64,000 nt of DNA from Actinomycetes bacterium (GTDB lineage Bacteria > Actinomycetota > Acidimicrobiia > Acidimicrobiales > Ilumatobacteraceae), in NCBI GenBank assembly GCA_021414085.1, contig JAIOPC010000007.1, forward strand, positions 186,001 to 250,000. The letters are read 5' to 3'. How positions within the stretch are numbered: the first letter of the stretch is position 1; each line of letters opens with the position of its first letter. Both the position numbers and the translations under genes were made by a program. Positions 8,917 to 18,448 of the stretch are shown in pieces. The notes under the pieces were generated by a model. The model saw only the letters and a program-made list of their open reading frames with translations, did not search any database and had not been told where the DNA came from.

Positions 8917-11646
8917 CTAGACCGGTTCCACCCTGGTTGCGAGAACCACCAGTGTCGGCGTCGACTGGGCGCCGATGGGGACACGATCGAAGACGACGTG
9001 GATCGTCGCGCCCGCCGGTATCACCACACCGGCCGGTAACAGCGCAGCGATCTCGGTGAAGGTGCGCCCGGATACATCGACAGCCACGGCATTGGGATTG
9101 GTGAGCGTTGCTGAAATCACCCGTCCAGAGTCGTCAAGCGACTCCACCGTTGCAACGATGTCGGGAGTTCCATCCTGAGCAGGCGGCAAGAACTCGCGCT
9201 CGAAGTAGCGGTTGCGCTGTGGAACGACGTACTTCTCCAACAGGATCGTCTGCGCTTCCGCCATGGTCTGCTGGTCGCCAACCTGACCCCACGCCGCCCG
9301 ATCGAGCGCCGCATCCGGCGCCATCATCGCCAACAGTTCGTCCAATCGTGACTCGATAAGTCCCGGAGCGAAGAACGCATCGGCCAATGTACGGGTGCGA
9401 CGATCCACCATCTCGCGGAGCACGTCGTTACGCAGCAGCACTCGAAGTAGCTGATTGTGATCCGGGTAGTTCGGCCAATACAGAACTTGCACGTCGTCGC
9501 AACGCGCGGCACATGGCGAGTGAAACAGCCGACCAAAGTTGAGGTCGAAATCGATCGGGATCAGCCGCCACTTCTCGTCCTGCGGGTCGTACATCAAGAA
9601 GTAGTTCTTGTGCTGCCACTCGCTGTGCTGCACGACCCTCATCGTCGCCAGCGCCTCGACGACCTGTGGAATGTCGATGTGCTGATACGCGAACGCGGTG
9701 AGCTCGTCGCCTTTCAAGGTCTTAAGCGTGGTGATGAGATCGCGGAGCTGTTGGTCGTTGTCGTCGAGATAGGTCAAGGAGTAGCGCTCGTACTGGCGGC
9801 GAAAGTTCTCTTGACCATGAGCAAGGTCGCCTGCCTCCAGCTGCGCAAACCCTTCGGCCTTGTAGACAAGCGTGCCGTCCGAGAATCCGTATCGGTTGCG
9901 CCAATCACCATCGACAGGCTCGCCGAACATGTACAACCCGAAGAAGGCGTTGTTACGTTCAACTCGCATAGGGAAGACCTGCTGTGCATATCCGCCCGAC
10001 AGTGCTTGCATGTCGGCAGTGAGGATCTCGCGTGAATACGACTTGTCGGTCGCAGCCGACAACAGATCGAACTGATCCACCGGCGATGTGAGGCGACCGC
10101 CCGCATCCCAATCGTGACCCGCTGGCAGCATCACCCGCCACTTCTTCTTCGGGTTGGAGCGCGCCTGATTTCCCTTGATGCGCATCAGGGCGTTGTCGAA
10201 CACCTCGCCCTCAAATGCGAACACAACCGGATATCCCTCGTTGCCAAACAGCGAAGTGTCGGTGCTTGCTTGGGCGTACACATCGTCGGGCATGAACATT
10301 TGGAAGCGCGGCAGTACCGATGCCTCGGCCGGCTCGCTTTGCACCACCGTGCCGCCGTACTGCGACCCATCGCCCTGTCGGGGCCAAGTTCCCTCGCCGC
10401 CGGGACCGGTGGCGACCAGGCGAAAGCGAATCAACGTGCCCGCCGGTTGACCGGGAATGGTCGCCAACACTTCTCCGTCGGTCACGTCCGCCGACACAAC
10501 ACGCTCAGCGGAAAAACCAATCACGTACGCGAGCGAAACGCGTTCAGCGTCTTCGACCCGCGCCGTGACCACTAGATCGGTGTCAGCCGCTGGCGATAAC
10601 TCGAAATCGACCTTATGAAAGGTGGGCATCAGCGCGTCGGCTGTCGACGGCACGAAGGCGCCCGGGCTGGGCTCGGCCGAAATCCAGTTACCAGGAGCCA
10701 GCCCCGACAGCGACGAACTAAGTCGTTGCAGTGATTGCCCAAAGCCGTCGGCCATCGCCGGCCACTGACCCGAATCGCCAAAGCGCATGACGTCCTGCAC
10801 AGTGCCGGCAGCATCAAGCAATCGCAATCGATCCTTGGAGTGCGACAGATCCGTGTCGTCGAAGACGCCTTGTAGAACGAATATTCCTTCGGCCGCCACA
10901 GGGGTGGGAGTTGTCCAGCACCACTCGATTCCTTCGACGCACCACCCGTTGAGATCGATCTCGGCGGTAGTCGTGTTCATGACCTCGACAAACGCAGCAG
11001 CTGGATTGTCGTCGGCCGCGTGATAGTGCACCTCGGTGAACACCATCTCGCCAGCAAGCTCGGTCGCGACCACCTCATTCGAGGCGCCAGGAGTGGGTTC
11101 GGCCGCGATCCACGACGCAGGGTCGTCGGCATCGCCCAACAAATCAACTCGTTGCAACGACTGGCCAGCGCCATCGGCGAACTCCGGCCAGGGCGGACCG
11201 TCGTCGTAGGTGACCTCGTCGCGAATCTGGTCGAGCGGATCGATCAGGCGCAGCCGATCCGACTTATTCGACAGCGAACCTTCGTACTCCGGTTGCCCTA
11301 CCGCGACAAACGCTCCGGCCTCCAGTGAGAACGCCTCCACGAAGCAGAACTTGATACCTGAAATGCACCAGCCCTGCAATTGGGCAGGCTCATCGCCGAC
11401 GTTGACGAGTTCAACGAACTCGTCGGCTTCAGCTTCGCCTGCTGCGTGGTAGTAGATCTCGCTGAACCGAACATCGGCGCCCTGAATCAGCTCGTCTTGA
11501 GAGAGCGTCGGCGACGCGGCGGTGCCACCGATACCGCCACTCGAATTGCCACTCGAGTTTCCCGTGGACGCATCGTTGCCGGAACACGCTGATGCGAATA
11601 GGCCGACCAGCACCAGCAGTGCGCGTGATGTGGTCGGTCGCTGCAT
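8917..11646 (-). CDS. CotH-kinase-like lipoprotein with two lamin-tail domains
   Basis: A 909-residue exported protein. Residues 1-20 form a lipoprotein signal peptide ending LFASA with the lipidated C21, then a Ser/Gly/Asn-rich linker. Two similar segments follow (about 53-170 and 200-330), each with the pattern FSEIYYHAA/FTEVHYHAA ... FVELVNV/FVEVMNT ... GWC, typical of lamin-tail (LTD) domains. Residues about 460-800 match the CotH spore-coat kinase family, including a segment RIKGNQARSNPKKKWRV. CotH of Bacillus phosphorylates coat proteins; in non-sporing bacteria its role is unknown. The divergent DUF4956 and VTC genes are frequent partners of CotH, which suggests a surface polyphosphate or phosphorylation system. 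GGGGAG lies 5' of the ATG. Confidence 0.85.
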   Translation of the reverse strand: MQRPTTSRALLVLVGLFASACSGNDASTGNSSGNSSGGIGGTAASPTLSQDELIQGADVRFSEIYYHAAGEAEADEFVELVNVGDEPAQLQGWCISGIKFCFVEAFSLEAGAFVAVGQPEYEGSLSNKSDRLRLIDPLDQIRDEVTYDDGPPWPEFADGAGQSLQRVDLLGDADDPASWIAAEPTPGASNEVVATELAGEMVFTEVHYHAADDNPAAAFVEVMNTTTAEIDLNGWCVEGIEWCWTTPTPVAAEGIFVLQGVFDDTDLSHSKDRLRLLDAAGTVQDVMRFGDSGQWPAMADGFGQSLQRLSSSLSGLAPGNWISAEPSPGAFVPSTADALMPTFHKVDFELSPAADTDLVVTARVEDAERVSLAYVIGFSAERVVSADVTDGEVLATIPGQPAGTLIRFRLVATGPGGEGTWPRQGDGSQYGGTVVQSEPAEASVLPRFQMFMPDDVYAQASTDTSLFGNEGYPVVFAFEGEVFDNALMRIKGNQARSNPKKKWRVMLPAGHDWDAGGRLTSPVDQFDLLSAATDKSYSREILTADMQALSGGYAQQVFPMRVERNNAFFGLYMFGEPVDGDWRNRYGFSDGTLVYKAEGFAQLEAGDLAHGQENFRRQYERYSLTYLDDNDQQLRDLITTLKTLKGDELTAFAYQHIDIPQVVEALATMRVVQHSEWQHKNYFLMYDPQDEKWRLIPIDFDLNFGRLFHSPCAARCDDVQVLYWPNYPDHNQLLRVLLRNDVLREMVDRRTRTLADAFFAPGLIESRLDELLAMMAPDAALDRAAWGQVGDQQTMAEAQTILLEKYVVPQRNRYFEREFLPPAQDGTPDIVATVESLDDSGRVISATLTNPNAVAVDVSGRTFTEIAALLPAGVVIPAGATIHVVFDRVPIGAQSTPTLVVLATRVEPV

Positions 11647-11659
11647 CGGTTCTCCCCAG

Positions 11660-11702
11660 AGCCGTTCACTATCTAGCCGTTCACTACAAGCCGTTCACTA
11701 CA
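11660..11702. repeat. Three tandem AGCCGTTCACTA repeats in a divergent promoter
   Basis: AGCCGTTCACTA occurs at 11660-11671, 11675-11686 and 11689-11700, with spacing 15 and 14. The copies start 13 bases upstream of the CotH-lipoprotein start codon and end about 70 bases before the DUF4956 start. Direct repeats of this period in the only space between divergent genes suggest an operator for a regulator binding successive sites, or a slippage-prone tract. The regulator is unknown. Confidence 0.7.
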
Positions 11703-11772
11703 AATTCGGCGAAAAGCCAGGGCACGGTAACACAAGGGTCGACAGTTAGACTCGCGGCCCGGGAGGAAGAAA

Positions 11773-12348
11773 ATGCTTGGTCTCAATGTCCGCGAGCTGC
11801 TGCGCGACGTCGGTCTCGACGCTGGGGCGTTGTTCGTCTTGGTGTACCTCGTCTACTTCCGCCGTCATCGCCGCTGGGATCAACTCGTCGGACTCGTCGC
11901 GTTCAACGTCTGCCTCTTCACCGTTTCGGCTGCTCTCGGCGCTTCGGGCCCGGTGAACGTCGGCGTCGGCTTTGGCCTTTTCGCCGTGTTGTCGATCGTT
12001 CGTCTGCGCTCGGAAGAAGCGTCGCAGGTCGAAATCGGCTACACGATGGTTGCGCTGGTACTTGGGTTGATGGCCGGGCTGCCCGGCATGGACTTCCCGC
12101 TCAAGGGCATCTTCGCGGCCTTCCTGATCGCGACGATGTTCCTCGTCGATAACCAGCGGCTCGACCAAGCAAGCCGCTACACGAAGGTACGCGTCGAGCT
12201 TGATCGCGTCATCCACGACGACCAGGCGCTCGCGCTCCACCTCGAGCAAACACTGAACCGACCGATCCTGGCAACGCAGGTGCGCGAGATCGACTTCGTG
12301 CGCGAAACAATGCGCCTCGACGTGCAGACCGGTCCGCGGAAGTCGTAG
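11773..12348 (+). CDS. DUF4956 domain membrane protein
   Basis: A 191-residue protein with about four or five hydrophobic segments in the first 130 residues and a charged cytoplasmic tail. The segment FGLFAVLSIVRLRSEE followed by EIGYTMVALVLGL is characteristic of DUF4956. A strong ribosome-binding site GGGAGGAAG precedes the ATG. Function is not established; genes of this family regularly sit next to VTC-domain polyphosphate polymerase genes, as here (the next gene starts three bases after this stop), so it is probably the membrane partner of that polymerase. The CotH lipoprotein is transcribed divergently. Confidence 0.85.
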   Translation: MLGLNVRELLRDVGLDAGALFVLVYLVYFRRHRRWDQLVGLVAFNVCLFTVSAALGASGPVNVGVGFGLFAVLSIVRLRSEEASQVEIGYTMVALVLGLMAGLPGMDFPLKGIFAAFLIATMFLVDNQRLDQASRYTKVRVELDRVIHDDQALALHLEQTLNRPILATQVREIDFVRETMRLDVQTGPRKS

Positions 12349-12351
12349 AAC

Positions 12352-13122
12352 GTGTTCGCGACGATCGACGAGATTCTTCTCGGACGAGCCACAACCGATC
12401 TCGACACTCTGCGAGCAGCTGGCGATCTGCAAGAGCGTTACGACACAAAGTATGTGCTGACGGTTGGTGTGACCGTCGAGCTACTACAAGCGCTCGATCC
12501 GCACTGGCAGGTGCTGGAGGTCGATCGCAAGCGTTCCACGGCGTACCAATCGTCGTACTACGACGATTCGGATTTCGGGCTCTTTCACGACCACGTGAAG
12601 GGTCGCCGTCTGCGCTACAAGGTGCGCACCCGTCGCTACGGCAACGACCCAGAAGAAATGCTGGAAGTGAAGTTGAAGACAGGTCGCGGTGGCACCGACA
12701 AGCGACGCGTTCAGCGCGCGGTGGCATTCGGGACCGAACTCACCAACACTGAACGGCAGTGGCTCTCCGACACCGTGCTCGACGCCTACGGCCGCCGTCC
12801 GGCCACGGCGTTGAAGTACACGCTCGGGCTGAACTACGAGCGCCGGACCATGTTCAACCCCATGAGCGGCGACCGGCTGACGATCGACAGCGGCGTAATC
12901 GCCCAGGCAGATTCGGGCACTGCTTCCCCAGTCGGCAATGCCGTGGTAATCGAGGTGAAGAGCGCAGCCTGGTGCTGCCCAACCGTGCGACTCCTGCATC
13001 GGCACTCCATCCGGCCGCTCAATTTCAGCAAGTACTGCGCAGCCGCCTCTGCATTGCACCCCGAACTCGACCGCCGAGCGCGGCTGCGGGCCGAGCGTTC
13101 ATTCGCCCACTATCAGACGTAA
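12352..13122 (+). CDS. VTC-domain polyphosphate polymerase-like protein
   Basis: A 256-residue protein with the VTC tunnel-fold signature: RYDTKY (29-34), paired acidic residues in YYDDSD (69-74), a basic strand RRLRYKVRTRRY (85-96), EVKLKTGRG (105-113), FNPMSGDRLTID (168-179) and VVIEVKS (198-204). Yeast Vtc4 uses such basic residues and a metal-binding Glu to make polyphosphate from ATP; the conserved Lys/Arg/Glu pattern suggests the protein is active, though this is inferred. It starts at GTG three bases after the DUF4956 stop, so the two are surely co-transcribed. The C-terminus runs to within 30 bases of the helicase gene. Confidence 0.85.
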   Translation: MFATIDEILLGRATTDLDTLRAAGDLQERYDTKYVLTVGVTVELLQALDPHWQVLEVDRKRSTAYQSSYYDDSDFGLFHDHVKGRRLRYKVRTRRYGNDPEEMLEVKLKTGRGGTDKRRVQRAVAFGTELTNTERQWLSDTVLDAYGRRPATALKYTLGLNYERRTMFNPMSGDRLTIDSGVIAQADSGTASPVGNAVVIEVKSAAWCCPTVRLLHRHSIRPLNFSKYCAAASALHPELDRRARLRAERSFAHYQT

Positions 13123-13151
13123 CCGGCGGTCTCGCCGTATCGTTGAACAAC

Positions 13152-14840
13152 GTGGAAGAGCAAACTGATCATGCAGGCGGGTTCGCAGCGCTGGGCCTGC
13201 GCCCCGAACTGCTGACGGCGCTCGAGGAATTGGGTTACGAGGAGCCGACGCCCATCCAGCGCGAGACCATCCCGCTGCTGATGGCTGGGCGCGACTTGCT
13301 GGGCCAGGCGGCCACCGGCACGGGCAAGACTGCCGCATTCGCGCTGCCCGCGCTGCAACTGATCGACGGTCGCTCCGCATCAAAGCCGATCGCGCTGGTA
13401 CTCGTTCCCACACGTGAGTTGGCGATGCAGGTCAGCGAAGCCTTCTTTCGGTACGGCAAGACCCTGGGCGCGAAGTGCGTGCCGGTCTACGGCGGCCAAC
13501 CAATCTTTCGTCAGTTGCAAGCGCTCGACCGCGGCGTGCACATCGTTGTCGGTACGCCCGGCCGCATTATCGATCACATTGGTCGCGGCTCGCTGCAGCT
13601 CGATGCGATCCGCCTGGTTGTTCTCGACGAGGCCGACGAGATGCTGGATATGGGTTTCGCCGACGACATCGAAAGCATTTTGCAAACGATCTCGCAGCCG
13701 CACCAAACGGTGCTGTTCTCGGCAACCATGCCTTCGCGTATCAACGCGATCGCCAAGCGTTATCAAACCGATCCGGTGCGAATCAACGTGGTGCGCGGCG
13801 ACACAGTCGCCAGCAAGGGCAAGGTGCGGCAGTGCGCGTACATCGTGCAACGTAACCACAAGCCCGCAGCCCTCGGTCGCATTCTCGACATCGAGTCTCC
13901 GGGTGGCGCGCTCGTCTTCTGTCGAACTCGTGTCGAAGTCGACCAACTCACCGAAACGATGAACGGTCGCGGCTACCGCGCCGAGGCATTGCATGGTGGC
14001 ATGGATCAGCTACAGCGCGACCGAGTGATGGCGCGCTTGCGCGAAGGCACCACCGAGCTGCTCGTGGCCACCGATGTGGCTGCACGCGGGCTCGACGTCG
14101 ACACGTTGACCCACGTCGTCAACTACGACGTGCCATCCGCCCCCGATAGTTATGTTCACCGGATTGGCCGCGTAGGTCGTGCCGGTCGCGAAGGCGTAGC
14201 GATCACCCTCGCCGAGCCGCGCGAGCAACGACTGCTCGCCAACATCGAGCGCCTCACGAAGCAAGCGATCACGATCGAGAAGGTTCCTTCGGTCACCGAC
14301 TTACGCGCGGCGCAGATGGCACAAACGGTCAGCTCGATCCGCGAATCGATGGCCGCCGACGACCTCGACGACTTCTACCCGGTGCTCAACGCACTCTCCG
14401 GCGACGGCAATCCACAGCGAATCGCGCTCGCCACGATTCGCCTGTTTCACGAACTCGCGGGCAACGTCGTCGACGAGACCGAAATCCCCGACATCAGCCA
14501 TCGCGTCGACCGCCGGCCAGATGGCGGCGATTCCACACGCCCCGGCAAACCCGGACAGGGCTCGGGTGCACGCGGCACTGGCGGGCGACCCGACAAAGGC
14601 GCTCCCACCGGCTTTGTGTACATCGGCCTCGGTCGCGCGGCGGGCATCCGCCCCGGCGATCTGGTTGGGGCGATTGCAAACGAGACCGAGCTCGTGGGCC
14701 GCGAGATCGGACCGATCAGAATCACCGAGAAGTTCGCTGTCGTCGGGGTTCCGGATCGCAGTGTCGACACCGTGCTCGCGGCACTCAAGAAGACAACCAT
14801 CAAAGGCAAGAAGCCGACAGTTCGTCGCTACACCGATTAA
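13152..14840 (+). CDS. DEAD-box RNA helicase with DbpA-type RNA-binding tail
   Basis: A 562-residue helicase from a GTG start at 13152; the open frame runs further upstream but through the VTC gene and without similarity. In order: Q motif (FAALGL...EPTPIQ), motif I AATGTGKT, Ia PTRELA, Ib GTPGR, II DEAD in VLDEADEMLDMGF, III SAT, IV VFCRTR, V ATDVAARGLDV, VI HRIGRVGRAG. A Gly/Arg/Pro-rich linker precedes a C-terminal DbpA-like RNA-binding domain (FVYIGLGRAAGIRPGDLVGAI to the end). Proteins of this form (DeaD/CsdA) remodel RNA in ribosome assembly, mRNA decay and cold adaptation. Confidence 0.93.
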   Translation: MEEQTDHAGGFAALGLRPELLTALEELGYEEPTPIQRETIPLLMAGRDLLGQAATGTGKTAAFALPALQLIDGRSASKPIALVLVPTRELAMQVSEAFFRYGKTLGAKCVPVYGGQPIFRQLQALDRGVHIVVGTPGRIIDHIGRGSLQLDAIRLVVLDEADEMLDMGFADDIESILQTISQPHQTVLFSATMPSRINAIAKRYQTDPVRINVVRGDTVASKGKVRQCAYIVQRNHKPAALGRILDIESPGGALVFCRTRVEVDQLTETMNGRGYRAEALHGGMDQLQRDRVMARLREGTTELLVATDVAARGLDVDTLTHVVNYDVPSAPDSYVHRIGRVGRAGREGVAITLAEPREQRLLANIERLTKQAITIEKVPSVTDLRAAQMAQTVSSIRESMAADDLDDFYPVLNALSGDGNPQRIALATIRLFHELAGNVVDETEIPDISHRVDRRPDGGDSTRPGKPGQGSGARGTGGRPDKGAPTGFVYIGLGRAAGIRPGDLVGAIANETELVGREIGPIRITEKFAVVGVPDRSVDTVLAALKKTTIKGKKPTVRRYTD

Positions 14841-14851
14841 CGCTCGACCTC

Positions 14852-16846
14852 TTAGGAGTGTGACCGACGCGGTCTGCCGCTGGCAGTGAGTGTGAGGGCG
14901 CCCTCCACGAACATCTCCAGTCCGCCGAGGTCGACCACGTTCTCGAACCAGGTCTCGTTGGTTTCAAACACGGGCGCTCCGGCGGCAACCATCTCCGTGG
15001 CCAACCCAGCGCTGAGATGATCACGCGCGAAAGAACGTGCGTCGTCGAGGTTGACGAACATCTTCGGATGTTCGCTATCGAGGTGTGCGACGTATTGACC
15101 TTGCTGCGGCGCGCTGATCACGCATTGGCGCGACAGCCGCACGCGACCAACGACCGCCCCCACGGCATTCGCGACATCGGCATCGGCGGGGATTCGCGAC
15201 TCGGCGTCGAGTAGCGCCGCCACGAGCGGGTAGTACGCCGGCGCGGAAGCACCAAGGCCAATCAACGGCAATTGCAGCCCAACAGTTGCGTTGGCAACAC
15301 CGAACCCGCGGTTGAGCGCGACCTGCACAACCTTCTGCTCAACTGTCTCGGGCGGCAACCCGTCGTGGACAAATGCCGCTGCTAACACCGCTTCGGCGCT
15401 GCGACGAACCAGAGTGTCGATTACCGTCTGCGCGATCGCGGCCGCGTCCACCGCGATCGGCTTGCCGAGTCGGTCGCGGCGGCGCGCGAATAGCTCGGCC
15501 GCCTTGCCTGCCGCCACCGAGTCGTACATCGCCTGCATGCCCAACACGTGTGCGGCATCGGTTGGTGTGAACGCGGCTAGTTGCAAGATCCCACGCTGCA
15601 CGAGCCGCTCCATCACCCGCCGCAGCTGCAACGTGGTGAGCGCTGTTGCCGCCGCACAAACGCGCCCGCCCATCGCCTGCAAGAGCGTTCGCTCGACACC
15701 GTCGAGCGTGGCGACCCTGTCGTCGAAGTTCTCCGCGATCAAGACCATGCCGTCGAGCTCGCCGGGCAGCGAATTAGTCAACTGCTGATCGAGCATCGTG
15801 TGCACTAGCCGTGCGTGCTCGACCGCCAGCTGGCAAAGCGGCACGACCTTGCGCGGGCCCAGGCGCACAACAGCGCCGGCAGCCCGCTCGTCGTGACGCA
15901 CATGGCTGTCGCCGCCCAAGCCGTGCGTTCGCATCGCGACTGCCGCGACCATCGTTTGATGGCCACCCACCGACGCACCGTCGGCGCTGATGATGGGCAG
16001 CCCGGAACGCAACACCGCAATGTCGGTAGTGGTGCCTCCGATGTCGGAGACCATCGCATCGGTCGCGCCGGTGAGGTGCGCCGCGCCGACCAGACTTGCG
16101 GCCGGCCCGGAGAGGATCGTTTCGATCGGCCGCTCGCGCACGAATGCTGCCGACACCAACGAACCGTCGCCGCGCACAACCATCAGCGGCGCATTGACGT
16201 CGTGAGCAAGCAATGTGCGCTCTGTCGTGCGGACGAGGCCGTCGATGATCGAGATGAGCCGGGCGTTGAGTACCGCTGTTACCGCGCGCTTAGGACCGTT
16301 GAGGCGGGCTGAGAGATGGTGGCTGAGCGTGACCGGTTTGTCGGTGATCGAACGAATGACTTCCGCGGCTGCCTGCTCGTGCTCGGCGTTACGAACGCTG
16401 AATTGGGCGGTGACCGCGAACGCTTCCACCTGTGCGTCGACCGCAGAAACCTGGGTCGCCAGCAACTGCCGATCAAGCGGAGACAATTCGTTGCCGTGCG
16501 GATCGTGACCGCCGGCGAGGATGATCGCGGGGTCGTTGCCGAGCGCCTCGCCGAGCCCGGCACGTTCCAAGACGTCGCCATCGAACCCGACGATGACGGC
16601 ACACACCGGGCGGCCTTTGCCTTCGACGAGTGCATTGGTGGCCAAGGTCGTCGACAGTGAGACCAACTCGATCGCGGCCGGAGCGATGGCGGCGCCGCGC
16701 AACACGGCATCGATCGCGCCGCTGATCCCGATCGAGAGGTCGTGGTGCGTCGTCGGGGCCTTCGCCTTTGCGATCACCGTGCGGCTGGCATCGTCGTAAA
16801 TGACGGCATCGGTGTAGGTGCCGCCGGTGTCGATGCCTAAGAGCAT
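14852..16846 (-). CDS. Hydantoinase/oxoprolinase family protein (HyuA-like)
   Basis: A 664-residue protein of the hydantoinase A/oxoprolinase family. The N-terminal phosphate-binding motif GIDTGGTYTD (4-13) and the second actin-fold motif SDIGGTTTDIAVL are clear, as is TTLATNALVEGKG. These enzymes use ATP to open cyclic amides such as hydantoins or 5-oxoproline, usually with a HyuB partner subunit. No hyuB gene is adjacent, so it may act alone or its partner lies elsewhere. It is convergent with the helicase gene (11 bases between stops) and divergent from the LLM oxidoreductase gene. Substrate remains unassigned. Confidence 0.85.
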   Translation of the reverse strand: MLLGIDTGGTYTDAVIYDDASRTVIAKAKAPTTHHDLSIGISGAIDAVLRGAAIAPAAIELVSLSTTLATNALVEGKGRPVCAVIVGFDGDVLERAGLGEALGNDPAIILAGGHDPHGNELSPLDRQLLATQVSAVDAQVEAFAVTAQFSVRNAEHEQAAAEVIRSITDKPVTLSHHLSARLNGPKRAVTAVLNARLISIIDGLVRTTERTLLAHDVNAPLMVVRGDGSLVSAAFVRERPIETILSGPAASLVGAAHLTGATDAMVSDIGGTTTDIAVLRSGLPIISADGASVGGHQTMVAAVAMRTHGLGGDSHVRHDERAAGAVVRLGPRKVVPLCQLAVEHARLVHTMLDQQLTNSLPGELDGMVLIAENFDDRVATLDGVERTLLQAMGGRVCAAATALTTLQLRRVMERLVQRGILQLAAFTPTDAAHVLGMQAMYDSVAAGKAAELFARRRDRLGKPIAVDAAAIAQTVIDTLVRRSAEAVLAAAFVHDGLPPETVEQKVVQVALNRGFGVANATVGLQLPLIGLGASAPAYYPLVAALLDAESRIPADADVANAVGAVVGRVRLSRQCVISAPQQGQYVAHLDSEHPKMFVNLDDARSFARDHLSAGLATEMVAAGAPVFETNETWFENVVDLGGLEMFVEGALTLTASGRPRRSHS

Positions 16847-16898
16847 CGACTCAAGCTACAAGTGACGACGCCACCAAACTTGACTACGGTGTCGCGAC

Positions 16899-18059
16899 AT
16901 GAGACTTGGAGCGTTCTTCTTCGGTGGTGTCGAGATGACCGACGCTGGGGCTGGCCCGCCGAACCCGATGGACCGCCGATTCGACAACGCCGCGTGCTGG
17001 GACGCAACTCTGAAGTACGTAGAGGCCGCGATCGCGGCCGACGGATTGGGTTACGACAGCTTTTGGACGACCGAGCATCACTTCCAGTACGAAGGGTACG
17101 AGGTCATCCCGAACGGCGTGCTGCTCAACACCTGGATTGCGGCACGCACCACCAAGCTGCGACTGGGCACGATGTTCAATGTTGTTCCGCAGTGGAACCC
17201 GATGCGACTTGCCGAAGATTTCGCGACGATGCACAACCTCAGCGGTGGTCGCGGCATTCTCGGCGTCGGCCGCGGCACAGTGCCGCGCGAGATACAGCAC
17301 TTCAACGAGCGCCACGTTTCGGTGGGCTCACACGACAACCCGGAACAAGCCGCCGATGATGCGAAGAATCGCGAGTACTTCGAGGAGCAGATGGAGATCG
17401 TTCGTCGCTCGCTGAGCAGCGACAAATTCTCGTTCTCCGGCAAGTACTTCGAAATTCCGGTACCGGGGATTCCCGACCGCGGCACCACGGTGCAGCACCT
17501 CACGCTGGTGCCCCGCCCCGTGTTTCCTTACGAGATCTGGCAAGCAGTTACCAGTCCACCAACCGTGGAGTACGTGCCGGTCGTCGATCACGGCGCCGTG
17601 TTCTGGAATCAGCACCCCAGCTTCATCAAGCGGATGTGGGACCGCTATGGCGAGTTGCACGAACAACACCATCATCGCAACCTTGCCCGCGGCGACAAGC
17701 GCATGCTGGTTGTCAGCGTGCGCGTGGAAGACACGCACGAGTTGGCGATGAAGTCGGCGCGCAACGGCCACGACGAGTTCTGGAAGTTTCTCGGCCCCTA
17801 CGGGTGGAGTCGGGGCTACATGGGCGACGATGGCAAACCCGCGAAGCCTGGCCTGATCCCCTCGCTAGAGGAGTCAATGAAGCAACGCACGATCTTGGTC
17901 GGCTCACCGGCGGAGGTTGCCGAGCACGTGCAGTTCTTCCACGACGAACTTGGTGTCGAGAACCTCGTGATCTTTCCGCACCTGATCGGCGATCCGTACA
18001 CGAAAGCCATCGAACAGATGGATCGCTTCCGCAACGAAGTGCTCCCGCTCGTCTCGTGA
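16899..18059 (+). CDS. LLM class flavin-dependent oxidoreductase
   Basis: A 386-residue luciferase-like TIM-barrel protein. Features typical of the family are the N-terminal strand MRLGAFFFGG, FWTTEHHF near residue 52, LRLGTMFNVVPQWNP, and GRGILGVGRGTVPRE. It would oxidise or hydroxylate an organic substrate with FMNH2 or F420H2. F420 use is possible because cofE is encoded 5 kb downstream, but nothing in this gene decides between cofactors. Its stop TGA overlaps the GTG start of the DUF6027-like gene, so the two are translationally coupled. Confidence 0.88.
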   Translation: MRLGAFFFGGVEMTDAGAGPPNPMDRRFDNAACWDATLKYVEAAIAADGLGYDSFWTTEHHFQYEGYEVIPNGVLLNTWIAARTTKLRLGTMFNVVPQWNPMRLAEDFATMHNLSGGRGILGVGRGTVPREIQHFNERHVSVGSHDNPEQAADDAKNREYFEEQMEIVRRSLSSDKFSFSGKYFEIPVPGIPDRGTTVQHLTLVPRPVFPYEIWQAVTSPPTVEYVPVVDHGAVFWNQHPSFIKRMWDRYGELHEQHHHRNLARGDKRMLVVSVRVEDTHELAMKSARNGHDEFWKFLGPYGWSRGYMGDDGKPAKPGLIPSLEESMKQRTILVGSPAEVAEHVQFFHDELGVENLVIFPHLIGDPYTKAIEQMDRFRNEVLPLVS

Positions 18060-18448
18060 CGGCAGACGGCGATCCGAACGACGAGCCAGTTGTACATCTG
18101 ACGCGCTATGTGGGCCCGTGGCCCGACGACGACAAGGATGGCAACTTCAAGGCCGACGTTGCGTTGTACGCGCGCACCAACCCAATGCGCACGATTCGCA
18201 ACCTCGCCTCGGCAATCGACGTGCCGGAAGGCGCGATCGTGCGTTATGTGCTGGCCAAATGGGCTAGCGAGGGCGCGTCCGGTCTACTTGAGCTAGGCCC
18301 AACCATGACCCGCCGACTGCACGCGGTGTGCACCGAAGCGGAAGCCGCCGCAAATGATGACGCGCGACTCGCTGCGTATCACCAGTTGCGCCAGATGCTG
18401 TCGTGGCTGCATCACCCCCTCGAGCACCCTGACGTTTACGACACATGA
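18056..18448 (+). CDS. DUF6027-like small protein
   Basis: A 130-residue acidic cytoplasmic protein. GTG at 18056 overlaps the preceding stop (GTGA), which decides the start. The run VGPWPDDDKDGNFKADVALYA at the N-terminus, IDVPEGAIVRYVLAKWAS, LLELGPTM and LRQMLSWLHHPLEHPDVY are what I recall of the actinobacterial DUF6027 family. The middle resembles a small helix-turn-helix, but no function is known. The coding end lies inside a 16-base tandem repeat, which fixes the last residues DVYDT. It may serve the upstream LLM oxidoreductase, with which it is coupled. Confidence 0.75.
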   Translation: MTADGDPNDEPVVHLTRYVGPWPDDDKDGNFKADVALYARTNPMRTIRNLASAIDVPEGAIVRYVLAKWASEGASGLLELGPTMTRRLHAVCTEAEAAANDDARLAAYHQLRQMLSWLHHPLEHPDVYDT

